NCBI RefSeq assembly: GCF_020906515.1
Contig: NC_085853.1
Coordinates: 434,001-498,000, forward strand
Direction: 5' to 3'
Length of the DNA stretch: 64,000 nucleotides
Origin: Vanrija pseudolonga
Taxonomy: Eukaryota > Basidiomycota > Tremellomycetes > Trichosporonales > Trichosporonaceae
A program made the translations under genes and the position numbers. The notes beneath the pieces are model-generated. The model worked only from the letters and a program-made list of their open reading frames with translations. It did not search any database and was not told the origin of the DNA. Positions within the stretch are counted from its first letter, which is position 1; each line of letters starts with the position of its first letter. Positions 45,518-56,266 of this stretch are shown one piece after another.

Positions 45518-48212
45518 CTATTCCATGTCGACATCGCTCTGTCGACGGGTACGCTGCCCCTCCATGTCGTCCTCATCAGAGTACTCGTCGTCATCGTCAT
45601 CGACCGCGTTCTCATTGTCCTCTTCGACGTCCTCCATGAGGTGCTCGCCCAAGAGCGACATTGGCTGAGGTGTGAGCTTGAGCTTGAGCCATCCAACCGA
45701 CAACCCCACTTACCATGAGAGACTCGCCGGTGTATGTAAACCCTCTAAAGTTCTCCTGAACAGAGCTCGTGAGAGGAGAGCCGTTGATGGGCTGGTTTGG
45801 AGATCTTTGGGGCTTGATGGCCATGCCAGCTGCCTGGCCCATGTACGAGGGCTTGGAGAGACTGCCACCGGGGCCAACGAACTGATGCCTCGCTTGCGGG
45901 TTGTAGTCGGCGTCATTGATGTCGATGCCGGCGTCGGCAAGAGACGAGTTCGTGAACTCGGGGTCAAAGTTTGCCACACTCTCGTCAGAGTCGACAATGG
46001 GCTTGAATGGGGGCGTGATCTGCTTCTTGTACAACAGGTCCCAGTCGATCGACTTGAAGAAGGGGTGCTCCTTGAGCTCGGCAGCACCGCGCTTGGCACC
46101 GAGGCGGTTCTGGGGGTTCCTGTTGAGAAGCTACAAAGGGTCAGCATCCGCTATAACTGCGCCGCTCCTCCCAGACTCACGCCCTTGACAAACTGCTTGC
46201 CATCGTCGCCGATGACGTGCTTGGGGAATCGGATCTTGCCGTAGCAGATGAGACGGTACATCTCCTGGGTCTGCTCGGCGTAGAATGGACTCCAGCCGCA
46301 GCACATCTCGAACAGGAGCACACCGAGCGACCAAAAGTCGACGTGCTTGCCGTAGCCTTTCTCGTCGAGAAGAACCTCGGGGGCGAGGTACTCGGTCGTG
46401 CCACAGAACGTGTTGGTAAGCTGGTCGTTGGTCAGGTCCGGCTTGGACAGACCAAAGTCGCAAAGCGCAATGTGGCCTGTGGCGTCGAGAAGGATGTTCT
46501 CGGGCTTGAGGTCACGGTACACAATGTTGTACTTGTGGAGGTGCTCGAGGGCCAGCACGAGCTCAGCAATGTAGAACCGCGCACGGTCCTCGGAGAAGCG
46601 GCCCTCCTTCTGGAGATGCCAGAAGAGCTCTCCACCACACTTGTAGTCGGTGACAAAGTAGAGCTCCTTCTCGGTCTGGAAGGAGAACTTGAGGCCGACG
46701 AGGAAGGGGCACTCGAGCGAGCGCTGGAGAATCTTGCGCTCGCCAATGGTGTGGGCGACCTCCTTCTTGGCGACGATTTCCTTCTTGGAGAGAACCTTCA
46801 TGGCGTAGATACGCTTCGTGTCCTTCTTGCGGACCTGGAAGACACGGCCGAAAGTGCCACGGCCGATGAGCTTGAGGAACTCAAAGTCGGACGGCTTTAA
46901 GTGGATCTTGTTCTGCGATAGTGATTAGCTTTAGCTTTGGGATCGGCGTAAATGCCGCAGTAGCTACTCACCCGGATGGCAGTGAACGTGATCTGGATCC
47001 AAACTTCACCAGACACGGCCTCGTTGCCACGCACACCGAGCTTGTACCACTGGTCAAGAGTGTAGCCGTCCTTGAGAACGGGCTTGATTTGCAGCATGCC
47101 CAGGAAACCTTCGCCGGCCTTGTTGCGGTCATACACCGATAAGAGAAGAACCGACGACGTCTGCGTCAGGTCACTACACGGGAGATCAGCAAAATGATCG
47201 ACGGTTTGTACCCCAAAGCCCGAACCCTATCTCACTCACAAGGTGACTTCTTCCTTCCAAATCGGATCACCAGGTCCAGGCCTGCCGAGCCAAGACGACT
47301 GCTGCTGCTGCTGCTGGTGGGGGTCTTCGGCCTTGGGTGTCTGCGCGCCGCTGGGCTCGGGTCGCTTGCGCCCCATGGCATCGGCAAATGCCCGTGTAAT
47401 GGAGCCGAGGCCGCCTGACGCAGTGCGGCCAAGTGGCTGTGGCTGCGACTGTGTGAAGGGGACAGCCGCTGGCGTGGACACCGCATGCGGTGTGCGCGAC
47501 ACAAACTCGTTTTGCTCAAACTGCATGACGACATAGGGCTGCGCGTCCGTGTTGGGCTGAACGTTGAGGCCACGAGCCTGGATGAGCTTGACGTTGAGGG
47601 TACCGCGAATGGAGCCCGACGAGCCACTCTGGCCATCGGCCGTCTCGTTGACGGGAGTCGACGAGCCATCAGCCTGCGGGGTGCGAGTTCCACCAGGATT
47701 CGTCTTGAGGAGCTTTGGAGGCTCGTGGAGGCCGAAGCCCATGCCGCTGACACCGTCGAGCGTGTCGCCGACGGTCACTGCGGTTGTGGCTGGCGCGGCT
47801 CCAGGAGTGCCAATCGGTCCAAACCCGTGCGATGTGGGTGTGCGAATGCCGTTGGGGCCACCAGCAGGCGACCCGGGACCGTACAAGGAGAGCGCAGACG
47901 TCGCCTTGGACAAGGTTGGTGCGGGAGATCCAGAGGACAGGCCCGGGTCCTGGGGCGGAGCGTCAAATGGATTGGGCTGATTGCTCGCACGCGGCGTGGC
48001 CTGGTCGATGGGGCCTCCGGCAAAGTACGAGCCAGACGGAGAGATTGCCGGGGAAGCGTTCTCCTTGGTTGGCTGGCCCGTGGAGGGTGCGGCGGACGAT
48101 GGCCAGAGCTGCTGTTGATTGATCAGTCAGCGATGTGATGGGCTTGGCAGACGGTAATGTCGCAGTCGCACGAGTGGCCACGAGCGAAACCAACCTTTAC
48201 ACCTTTGAGCAT
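45518..48212 (-). CDS. SCH9: AGC kinase Sch9 (C2 domain plus kinase)
   Basis: Sch9 is the TORC1-regulated S6-kinase-like kinase controlling growth, ribosome biogenesis and stress. Order: an N-terminal Ser/Pro/Gly-rich region; a C2-type domain (GTLNVKLIQARGLNVQPNTDAQPYVVMQFEQNEFVSR, ending VLLLSVYDRNKAGEGFLGMLQIKPVLKDG...WYKLG); linker with a Gln run; then the kinase: LIGRGTFGRVFQV (P loop), YAMKVLSK, YRDLKPENILLD, DFGLSKPDLTNDQLTNTFCGTTEYLAPEVLLDEKGY (activation loop), LLNRNPQNRLGA, and the turn/hydrophobic motif FRGFTYTGESLM. All match the Sch9/Sck lineage. The first exon appears to be only 18 nt (MLKGVK, 48212-48195), joining at a tandem NAGNAG acceptor near 48109-48113. An acidic tail of about 37 residues follows the hydrophobic motif. 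The poly-Gln and C2 linker vary in this family. Confidence 0.93.
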
Positions 48213-48505
48213 GACAAAGCCTAGGGATGCTGGCTATGCAGCTATGTGTTGCTAAGAGTACAAAGTTTGAGCGATAACGATGCAAAGACTTCCGGGTGTT
48301 GGAAGAAGCCGATAGAAGTCGAGGTCGGTGCACGCCGGAGAGGCCAAAGAGCGATGGGAGGTTAGACGCTTGATGGTGGGGGGTGCGGGGTTGATGTAAC
48401 CTCGGATGGGGTTGGAGGGGGGAGAGTGGGATGAACAAGGGCGAGATGAGATGCTGTTGCTTGTGCTTGCTTGAGAGTAGTGAACAGTGATGCGAGGAGG
48501 TGGGA

Positions 48506-48522
48506 GGGGGGGGGGGGGGGGG
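48506..48522. repeat. Poly-G run (17 nt)
   Basis: Uninterrupted G from 48506 to 48522 in the SCH9 upstream region, flanked by further G blocks. Length may be polymorphic or a sequencing artefact. Confidence 0.85.
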
Positions 48523-48653
48523 AGGGTGGACGACGACGAGGATGCTGCAAGGGAAAGGCGGGGAAGGGGGGTGATGTGCTTGCCAGCCAGGTGTGGGTTG
48601 GAAGATGGGATGGGTAAAGGGGTGCTCGGGAAGAGAGCGGGGTGAGGTCGGTC

Positions 48654-48678
48654 GGTGGGTGGGTGGGTGGGTGGGTGG
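48654..48678. repeat. GGGT tandem repeat
   Basis: About six consecutive GGGT units on the plus strand (GGTGGGTGGGTGGGTGGGTG). The four G triplets fit an intramolecular G-quadruplex pattern. Confidence 0.85.
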
Positions 48679-49917
48679 CAGGGGGCAGGGAGGGAAGGCT
48701 TGTGACGCACGACGGCTGCGGCGGACAAGGCAGTCAGTCAGTCTGATGGGCGGGGCGGGGGGAGACGGGGAACAACGGCACACACACCACACAGTCACCG
48801 TCACCGCCGCCGCCGCCGTTGCCGCCAATTAACGGATTACATTACATTTTCAAGTATGAAATTTGATTCCGCTATTGGGTCGAGGTCACCTGTGGGCCAG
48901 ACCCCCATAGGGGATTATTGAAAGCACGTGCAGCCGCTAACAGCTAACATTCGAGACATTGTTGGGTCAACTGGGCGAGCCGCGGTACAAGGGGGCCCTG
49001 GTGCCTTCTCACGACGGCTGGACTGGGCAGACACAAGCAGCACACTCAACCCGCATGCAAACGAAAATGGACGCGACTAACGGCTCAACGTAATAGTGGC
49101 CCAGTTCTCCATTCCTCGACAATGTCTTGCTTTCTTGCGGCCTGCCTGCGTGCTTTCCACTCTGGGCGGGGCTGACGGACAGGACGATTGGTTCTCGTCA
49201 GTCAAGTGGCCCAAGGCCACCCCGCACAAGCCCTTGTTTGACTGCACGTGATGGTGCGTTGTGGCTGATGGCTGATGATGATGGCGGCGGCGGCTGCCCT
49301 TGGCAGCGCGCTCTTGTTGCTCTCCTCAGTGTTATTGCGGTTAAACCATTTCATGCAACTCAAATGGCAGCTAATCAAACCAGACCGAGCCTGAACTCTA
49401 ATATGTGATTTATATGTCACGCGTTGTCACACCCCTTTATTCATGTTCACATGCAACTTGAATGACTGGATCTGGGCCAGCCGCGCCAGAACGAACCGCG
49501 CGTGTGTGGCAGGCAGGCTGTAGGCGTGCACAGCGCAACGCAACCCAACGTCAGTAGCACCTCATTTCTCGCCTACGCCTCGACCTCGACCCCCCTTCCG
49601 CACTCGTGGTCGTGCGACGCGCAGGCACAGCCAACCGGCCACCCGTCATAGCCGTAGACGACAACATCACGCGCACCCATCTATCCTTGCTCGCCATCCA
49701 ACCAGGTGGCCCAGCTCGCTGTTGCCCACCGCGTCGCAACAACTCCAGGCACAATTCTGCAGGGATGTCCAACGCTTCAGGTGCACGTCCTTGCGACGTT
49801 CGCTCCTCATTTGGTGTGCAGAGAGTTGTCGCAGGGGAAGCCGGTGTCGGTGGCGCCGACGCTGCCGCATGGAGAAGGCTGGCAATGGAGATCCAATTGC
49901 CTGACGGCCTTGAGTTT

Positions 49918-49942
49918 GGCTGGCTGGCTGGCTGGCTGGCTG
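49918..49942. repeat. GGCT tetranucleotide tract
   Basis: Six GGCT units. The same or complementary motif occurs elsewhere in the window in non-coding DNA. Confidence 0.85.
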
Positions 49943-50556
49943 TCGGTTGTATGATCGCTCGTTTTGATCGAAGCCACCAATCCGTCGATCCTATTACCTG
50001 GAGGAATAAGATCTGAGGGGCATAATAGCGGATGCTTTGTTATCAATACTAATGACGTGTCGACACGAAACGACCACGCGACTTACCCTCGATGCTCGCA
50101 CCCAGCACCGCGCCGAATTTTGCAGGCCGTGAAACTTTGGCTGGCTGGGGAGGTTGCCTCATCGCAACCACTTTGTCATCTCTACGTCTCTTTGTACAAA
50201 GTGCCAAACCAAGAAAAGGTCAGTACCAGCGCTCAAGGCCCTCCCCCTCTCCACAGCTACACCTTTGCGCGAATGATGATACGATGACGAGACCTACGCC
50301 GCCTCTCCGCGCTCGACTTGCCTGTCGCCGTCCCCCTCGTCGTTGCTGGCAGAGTCTACCCACGCGTCCGTTTTGGCCGTGTGGACCGGGCTCTGTCGTG
50401 CGCGGCTTGGGAATCTGGCGGTGACGCTCGGGCTTGTCGGGCTGGTTAGGTAGCCTGACGATCCCATACTAGTTTGGCGACTTTTGTCTGACGCGCAATC
50501 CCAACTCCCCATGTCTAAACTCTTTGGAGGGGAACGTGCAGCTGACGCTTGCACAG

Positions 50557-51858
50557 ATGGCGCCGCCGCCCGCGCCAGAATCCGACGTGTCGGAGGAGGT
50601 GTCTTCGGTCCTCCTTGCCCTCCCCGACGGCCCTGTCGAAGCTGGGTCGTCCGACATCAAGACTCACACCATCTCCTTCCTCGGTGGCTACCCCACCTTC
50701 CCACCTGTCCCCGGCCCGTCGACCGCGCCCGAGTCGGTCCGCTGCGGTGTCTGCCACCAGCCTATTCCTCTGCTCGCCCAGGTCTACTGCCCCCTCGAGA
50801 ACGGCGAGAACGACCGTACGATCTACGTTTGGGCCTGTGCCCGCCCCGGCTGCAGGAGGAGGGAGGGCACGATCCGTGCTTTCCGCGCTTCGGCCCGCAA
50901 CGAGGAATACGTTGCCGATGTCGAGGCCAAGCGCGCCGAGGCTGAGCGCATCGCTGCCGAGGAGCGTGCCAAGGCCCGCATCAACCCCTTCACCGTCAAG
51001 GACGCCCCTGCGGGTGGAGCCCTGTTCGGCGGAGGTCAGCCCCTATTCGGCGCCGCTCCTTCCAACCCCTTCGGAGCCCCATCCCCTGCTCCTGCCGCTG
51101 CGGCTGCGGCTGCTGCCCCTACCACTCCTCTCGCCTCTCTCAAGATTGGCGAGCCATCAACCCTCGCACCACCACTCCCCGCGTACCAGCCGGCCCAGTA
51201 CCTCACGACCATCGACGAGTACCTCCCTCTCCCCGGCTCTGACGACGAGAGCGACATCGAGTCGGACGAGGACGAGGCACCCGAAGCCAAGGCCGAGTGG
51301 CGCGACGAGGGCTGGGAGAAGCTCCTGCCCAAGGGCGTTGACGACATCTTTGAGCGCTTCGTCCGCCGTCTGGAGAGCGCCGAGGACGGTGCGAGCCAGG
51401 TGCTGAGGTACGACTTCAACGCCGTGCCATTGCCCTACTCGTCGTCATCCCCTCTGTTCAAGAAGCTGTTCCCCAAGGCTCCTACTCGCGCCCCCTCGTC
51501 CGAGGAGGAGGAGGTCAACCTCTCCGAGTTCTACACGGATGCGTCGATCCCCAAGTGCACTCGCTGTGGCAAGAAGCGCGTCTTTGAGCTGCAGCTTGTT
51601 CCTCAGCTTATCAACGTGCTGCGCCCGGCTGCCATCTCGACGGACGGCAAGGCTCCTGCGCCTGCACCCGCCAAGAAGCCTCAGACTGAGGCTGAGCGCA
51701 AGGCTGAGCTGCAGCGCCTTGCCAAGGGCGAGCTCGCTGACGGCGAGGCGGCCGAGATGGAATGGGGCAACATCATGGTGTTCTCGTGCCAGGCCGACTG
51801 TGTCGGTGTGGGCGAGGAGTGGGTTGGTGTCGAGTGGGAGGCTGTTGCCGAGCAGTAA
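50557..51858 (+). CDS. TSR4: Tsr4/PDCD2-like ribosome biogenesis factor
   Basis: Tsr4 is a dedicated chaperone for ribosomal protein Rps2 (uS5) and is needed for 20S pre-rRNA processing; PDCD2 and PDCD2L are animal counterparts. The single-exon 433-residue product shows SSVLLALPDGPV and SFLGGYPTFPP (N-terminal PDCD2 motif), a zinc-binding module CGVCHQPIPLLAQVYCPLENGENDRTIYVWACARPGCRRREGTIRAFRAS, an Ala/Pro linker, an acidic DDESDIESDEDEA, then the PDCD2_C domain: FERFVRRLESAEDGASQVLRYDFNAVPLPYSSSSPL, IPKCTRCGKKRVFELQLVPQLINVL and EMEWGNIMVFSCQADCVG. The ATG at 50557 gives the family-like MAPPPAP start; an upstream ATG (50511) is out of frame. No intron is needed. Confidence 0.93.
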   Translation: MAPPPAPESDVSEEVSSVLLALPDGPVEAGSSDIKTHTISFLGGYPTFPPVPGPSTAPESVRCGVCHQPIPLLAQVYCPLENGENDRTIYVWACARPGCRRREGTIRAFRASARNEEYVADVEAKRAEAERIAAEERAKARINPFTVKDAPAGGALFGGGQPLFGAAPSNPFGAPSPAPAAAAAAAAPTTPLASLKIGEPSTLAPPLPAYQPAQYLTTIDEYLPLPGSDDESDIESDEDEAPEAKAEWRDEGWEKLLPKGVDDIFERFVRRLESAEDGASQVLRYDFNAVPLPYSSSSPLFKKLFPKAPTRAPSSEEEEVNLSEFYTDASIPKCTRCGKKRVFELQLVPQLINVLRPAAISTDGKAPAPAPAKKPQTEAERKAELQRLAKGELADGEAAEMEWGNIMVFSCQADCVGVGEEWVGVEWEAVAEQ

Positions 51859-52669
51859 TGCGTTGGGCTTATAATGTGCGCCGTTGATGCGCCTGTGATC
51901 AACTAGACCTTATTTTATTTGGGCTCTGTAGATGTAGACACCGTGTATAGTTGTCATGCTACATTCATTGCATAGGATTGTGTTCGGTTTGGACTGCGGC
52001 CAAGCAAAGTGCCACTGACGCGGTCGGCGTCCTCGGTAACCAAGGCAGGCACATACCCCTCACCACCTCCTCCGCACCTCCATCACACTCCCTCGTTCCC
52101 TCGTCCACTTCACAATCATCTTTCCCCACAACCTCGCATTCACCGACCTCCGGCGACAGACCTCGATCACACCGAGCATGCGGCAGCCACGAAGAATATA
52201 CTTAGACTAGAAGCTCGCGTGCGCCGAGCCCATCCCCCACGTGCGTGCTCGCCGACCACACCGAAACGTGCCCAGCTCAACTGACAAGACAAAGATAGCA
52301 TTCCAGGACGCGGTACCGCGGCGGTTTCGGCTCGCTTAGGGCTTCTTCGTTCCTCGCCGCGTCTATTCTCGCCGGTGCCAAGCGCTCGCAGCGCAGCGTG
52401 CATCTTCCGTCGGCGGTAACGGCGAGCTCGGCGGGGGGCGAGAGAGAAGCGCAGCAGATCTCAGACACCGGCGCGGAGCGTTCGGCGCACGTTCACTAGT
52501 GTCGAGCTTTGAGCTTCGAGCCTAGGTCATGACCAAACAACTCAAGATTCGGCGCCGTCCCGCGCGCTTAATAGCGTGTGGGCTGCTCGTGTTTGCGCTC
52601 TTCCTCCTCTCCCCGCTCAGCCTCCCCAACTCGCTGGACCTAGAGCGAAGCCACGCCGCCGCCGCTGGG
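51859..52669. other. Intergenic, TSR4 3' and NAGLU promoter
   Basis: 811 bp between two plus-strand genes. An in-frame upstream ATG at 52529 would add 47 residues to the GH89 gene. Nothing else recognised. Confidence 0.4.
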
Positions 52670-55259
52670 ATGAAGTCGTCTCTCCTCGTCGCCGCGCTTG
52701 CCGGCGTCGTGCCCTTCCTTGCCGGGTGCGACGCCGCGAGCATCGCCAACACCAACAAGTGCACGCCGTGGACGCCGGTCGGCGCCGAGCCGTCCGGATC
52801 CAAGGCGCTCGACGCGCTCGTGCGCCGCCGCCTTCCGAAGAAGTGGGTTTGTGGCGGTGTGGCAAAGCTGACGTCCACAGCCTCCAGAACGCCTTCACGT
52901 TCGTCGAGAACACTGGCGCGGCGTGTGCCGTCACCAACGCCACGACCGAGTTTGACGCGTTCACCGTCACCGCCAAGAACGGCAAGGTGACCATCAAGAG
53001 CTGCACGACCTCCGGCCTGTCCCGCGGCCTGCTCGAGTACCTCCGTTCGATTGGCGGCGACATCTTCTGGTCGGGCGACACGTTTGCGCACAACCAGCTC
53101 AAGATTGCCGACTCGAGCCTCGAGGGCGGCGCGTGGGGCTCGATCCGTTACTTCCTCAACGTCGTCACATACTCGTACACAACCGCCTTCTACCAGTGGG
53201 ACAAGTGGGAGTACCTGCTCGACTGGGCGGCCCTCCACGGCGTCAACCTTCCCCTGGCTGTCGGAGGACAGGAGTATGTCTGGGCCGAGGTCCTCCGCGA
53301 CTACGGCCTGAGCGAGGACGTCATCCTGCCTTACTTCTCGGGCCCGGCCTTCCACTCGTGGCAGCGCATGGGTAACATCCACTCGTCGTGGGGCATGAAC
53401 GTGACTCAGAGCTGGCTGGGTGAGTCGAATGTGGTGGTAGCGCGCTGACTCGCTAGACTCGCAGTGGGCGCTGCAAAAGAAGATTGTCTCCCGCATGATC
53501 GCGCTCGGCATGACTCCTGTTCTGCCTGGATTCAGTGGCTTTGTGCCCCAGGAGCTGCACGACAAGATTGGCGGCCCCCAGTTCATTCAGGCGTCGGCGT
53601 GGGAGGCTCTCCCCGATGCTTGTGAGTTGTCTGCATCCGTCTGAACGCAACTCACCCCCAGACACCAAGAACACTGCCCTCGACCCCACCTGGTCGACGT
53701 TCCACACTGTCCAGCAGGCCTTCATCAAGAAGCAGCAGCAGCTGTACGGTGGCTGGACGTCGCACCACTACTCGATCGACCTATACAATGAGCTCACCCC
53801 TTCGTCCAACGCCCCGAGCTACCTCGCCAACGTGACCTCCAACGTTGTCAGCTCGCTGCGCGCTGCCGACGACCAGGCCACGTGGGTCATGCAGGGCTGG
53901 CTCTTCGCCTCGGACCCCAAGACGTGGACCACGCCGGCCATGCAGGCCTACCTCACTGTTCCGGATGAGAAGTCTCTGGTGAGTGTGTCGAAGGCGTCAG
54001 CGCTGACGTCCCAGATCGTCCTCGACCTTGCGTCCGAGATCCTGCCCGTCTGGAACCGTACCCAGAACTTCTTTGGCCGCCAGTGGGTCTGGAACACGCT
54101 CTGGGATTATGGACAGAACAGCGGCTTGAACGGCAACCTCGAGTGGTTTGCCGAGGGTGTCACGGCCGCGCGCAAGGCCTCGCCCGGTACGCTCCTCGGC
54201 ACTGGTATCACTATGGAAGGTGGGTGGTTGTAGATGCGCCAAAAGAGCAGCCACTGACCCTTCCACAGGCATGAACCAGAACGAAATCGTCTTCGAGATG
54301 GCCATGGACCACGTCTGGAAGACGTCCAAGATTGACGTCCCCACCTGGACCCAGTCGTGGGTCCAGCGCCGCTACGACCTGGCCAACAACAAGGCCGGCG
54401 CTTCCCTTGCCCAGGACGCGTGGACGCACCTCCTCGCTTCGGCGTACAACCAGACGGACCCCGCCGTGCAGGCCGTCTCCAAGTCGATCTTTGACCTCGT
54501 CCCTGCTCCCAGCGGCCTCATCAACCGCACTGGCCACCACCCGACTGAGCTGCCATGGAACACGACCCAGGTTGTCGTCGCCCTCGACAAGCTGATTGCC
54601 GCTGCCGACGCCGACCCGGGACTCAAGTCGGTCGACGCGTTCAAGTATGATATTGTCGATGTCGCTCGCCAGGTCCTCCTGTCGGCCGGTATCCCCGTGT
54701 ACCAGCAGATGATCGCGGCGTGGAACACGACGACGCCCGACCTTGGCAAGGTCCGCAGTGCTGGCGCGCAGATTGTCGACCTTCTCAACGACGTCGACAC
54801 CATCCTTGGCACCAACAAGAACTTCCTCCTCTCCACCTGGATCAAGGATGCGCGTTCATGGTCCTCGGACAAGACGCTCCAGGACTTTATGGAGTACCAG
54901 GCCCGCAACCAGATTGTGCTCTGGGGCCCTGCCGACTTTGACCTGTGGAAACTGGACCGTTACGCATCCAAGGACTGGCACGGTGTTGTGTCGAACGTGT
55001 TTGCCCAGTCGTGGCAGCAGTTCACGACGTACTGTGAGTGGTGTGCTAGCGGACAAGGCCAGTGCTAACACCCGCCCCAGTGACCGAGCACCCTGCTGCG
55101 ACGTACAACCAGTCATTGTGGTCGCACCAACTGCAGGCGTTCGAGGCCGAGTGGCAGAACGAGATCTGGGGCCAGCGCGCTGGCGAGTCGTGGTCGGCGA
55201 CTGGCGACGCCGTCTCGAGCATCAAGAAGGCGCGCAGCAAGTGGGCTGCGCTGCTCTAG
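52670..55259 (+). CDS. Alpha-N-acetylglucosaminidase, GH89 (NAGLU-like)
   Basis: Exo-hydrolase releasing terminal alpha-linked GlcNAc; human NAGLU degrades heparan sulfate in lysosomes, whereas a fungal substrate is unknown. [22 protein letters not shown] is a signal peptide, so it is probably secreted or vacuolar; this decides the start at 52670 over the in-frame ATG at 52529. The GH89 core is clear: [91 protein letters not shown] (first catalytic-Glu region), [27 protein letters not shown] and [17 protein letters not shown] (second catalytic-Glu region); the two Glu roles are inferred by analogy with the human enzyme. N-glycosylation sequons (NVT, NRT, NTT) occur. At least five introns. Human NAGLU's lysosomal disease role is not implied here. 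Confidence 0.93.
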
Positions 55260-56266
55260 GCGCCGCGCCACCGACAGTGGACACTACATCATGTATAATG
55301 GATTTAGGGACCGGGGGCGGGGCGTCGGGGGGGAGCGTGGCGGTGTCTGACGCCGGCGTTCCAGTGGTTCCTGCTACCTCACATGTCACATCTAACGACG
55401 GCTAACGGAGCACTAACACGACGAGAAGTGGCACGCGTGACTGATCGTGGGGCTGATTGATTGCGCCGCTCCCTCCCACCTCCTTTGTTTGCACTCGGCG
55501 TGACGCGGTCCGAGCGAATGTCGACGACGCCTGGCGCGGGCGTGGGCTTGGGCGCCCGTGATCCCGGCGAAGCGCGAAGCGTCCTTTGTTGGCAGCCTCG
55601 GCGTCGTACCCCGCCCTCCCTCGTGGGCCGTCGACGCCAGAAGCAGCGAGCAAGCCGCCCGCCCAACTACGCCAGAAGCCACGCCACGCCGACGCCGCCG
55701 CCAGAAGCGTACTCTAGCCCGCCGCGGTATCCCATCACTGGACCCGGCGCCATTCTTCATTAACGGCGTGGTTAGACGCCCCCGAGTGCGCGAGTGCGCG
55801 CGCGTCATGACGAGGGCGTCGGAGCTTTGGGCCACAGTGGCGGCTCGGCTTGGGGGGCAACCACAACAACCAACTGCGTCGACTATCCACCAGTGTCTCG
55901 TCTCGTTCGCCTTGTTTGTTTGCCATTCCTCGTCTGGTGTCGGTCGACACTGCAGCTGACCTGCCAGCTTGGCCCGTGTCTGTCGCCTCGAGACACACAA
56001 CTCGACTCCTTCTCCCCACGTCCTTTCCGCCCCGAGTGTCGTGAGCACCAGGCCCACCACCACCGACAATGGGCGAGTACGCCTTCCCCCCCGCACACCC
56101 GACGACAACGTCGGCCTTAGCCCCGGCGTCCTCGTCCTCGGCGCCACCTGCGCCGCTCCTCCCCGATACAGCCTACCCCGCCCACGAGGGCATGCTGCCG
56201 AGCATGTCGAGCGCACCATTTGGAATGAGTACACCCCTCCTGCGGCGCTGATCAAAGGCACCCCCC
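55260..56266. other. Intergenic plus short open frame before Pro-rich gene
   Basis: 1 kb between plus-strand genes. The last 200 bp contain an open frame (56069-56251, MGEYAFPPAHPTTTSALAPAS...) that is in register with the downstream Pro-rich gene but ends in TGA at 56249-56251. Confidence 0.45.

Larger units (their letters stand above)
48213..50556. promoter_or_regulatory. Divergent SCH9 / TSR4 upstream region with G-rich tracts
   Basis: 2.3 kb between divergent genes. It contains a run of 17 G (48506-48522), a GGGT repeat (48654-48678), a short GCC tract near 48800-48820 and a GGCT tetranucleotide tract (49918-49942). Frames up to about 136 residues (plus strand, 49606-50016) lack recognisable features. 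An upstream ATG at 50511, out of frame, precedes the TSR4 start. Confidence 0.5.

Noticed and set aside
52529-52669. Upstream in-frame ATG for the GH89 gene
   Set aside because: The extension has its own hydrophobic stretch, but the downstream ATG yields a cleaner signal peptide. Kept only as an alternative.
56229-56257. 29-nt intron that would remove the TGA in the Pro-rich frame
   Set aside because: Splicing shifts the frame into an alternative reading that ends elsewhere, so it does not rescue continuity.
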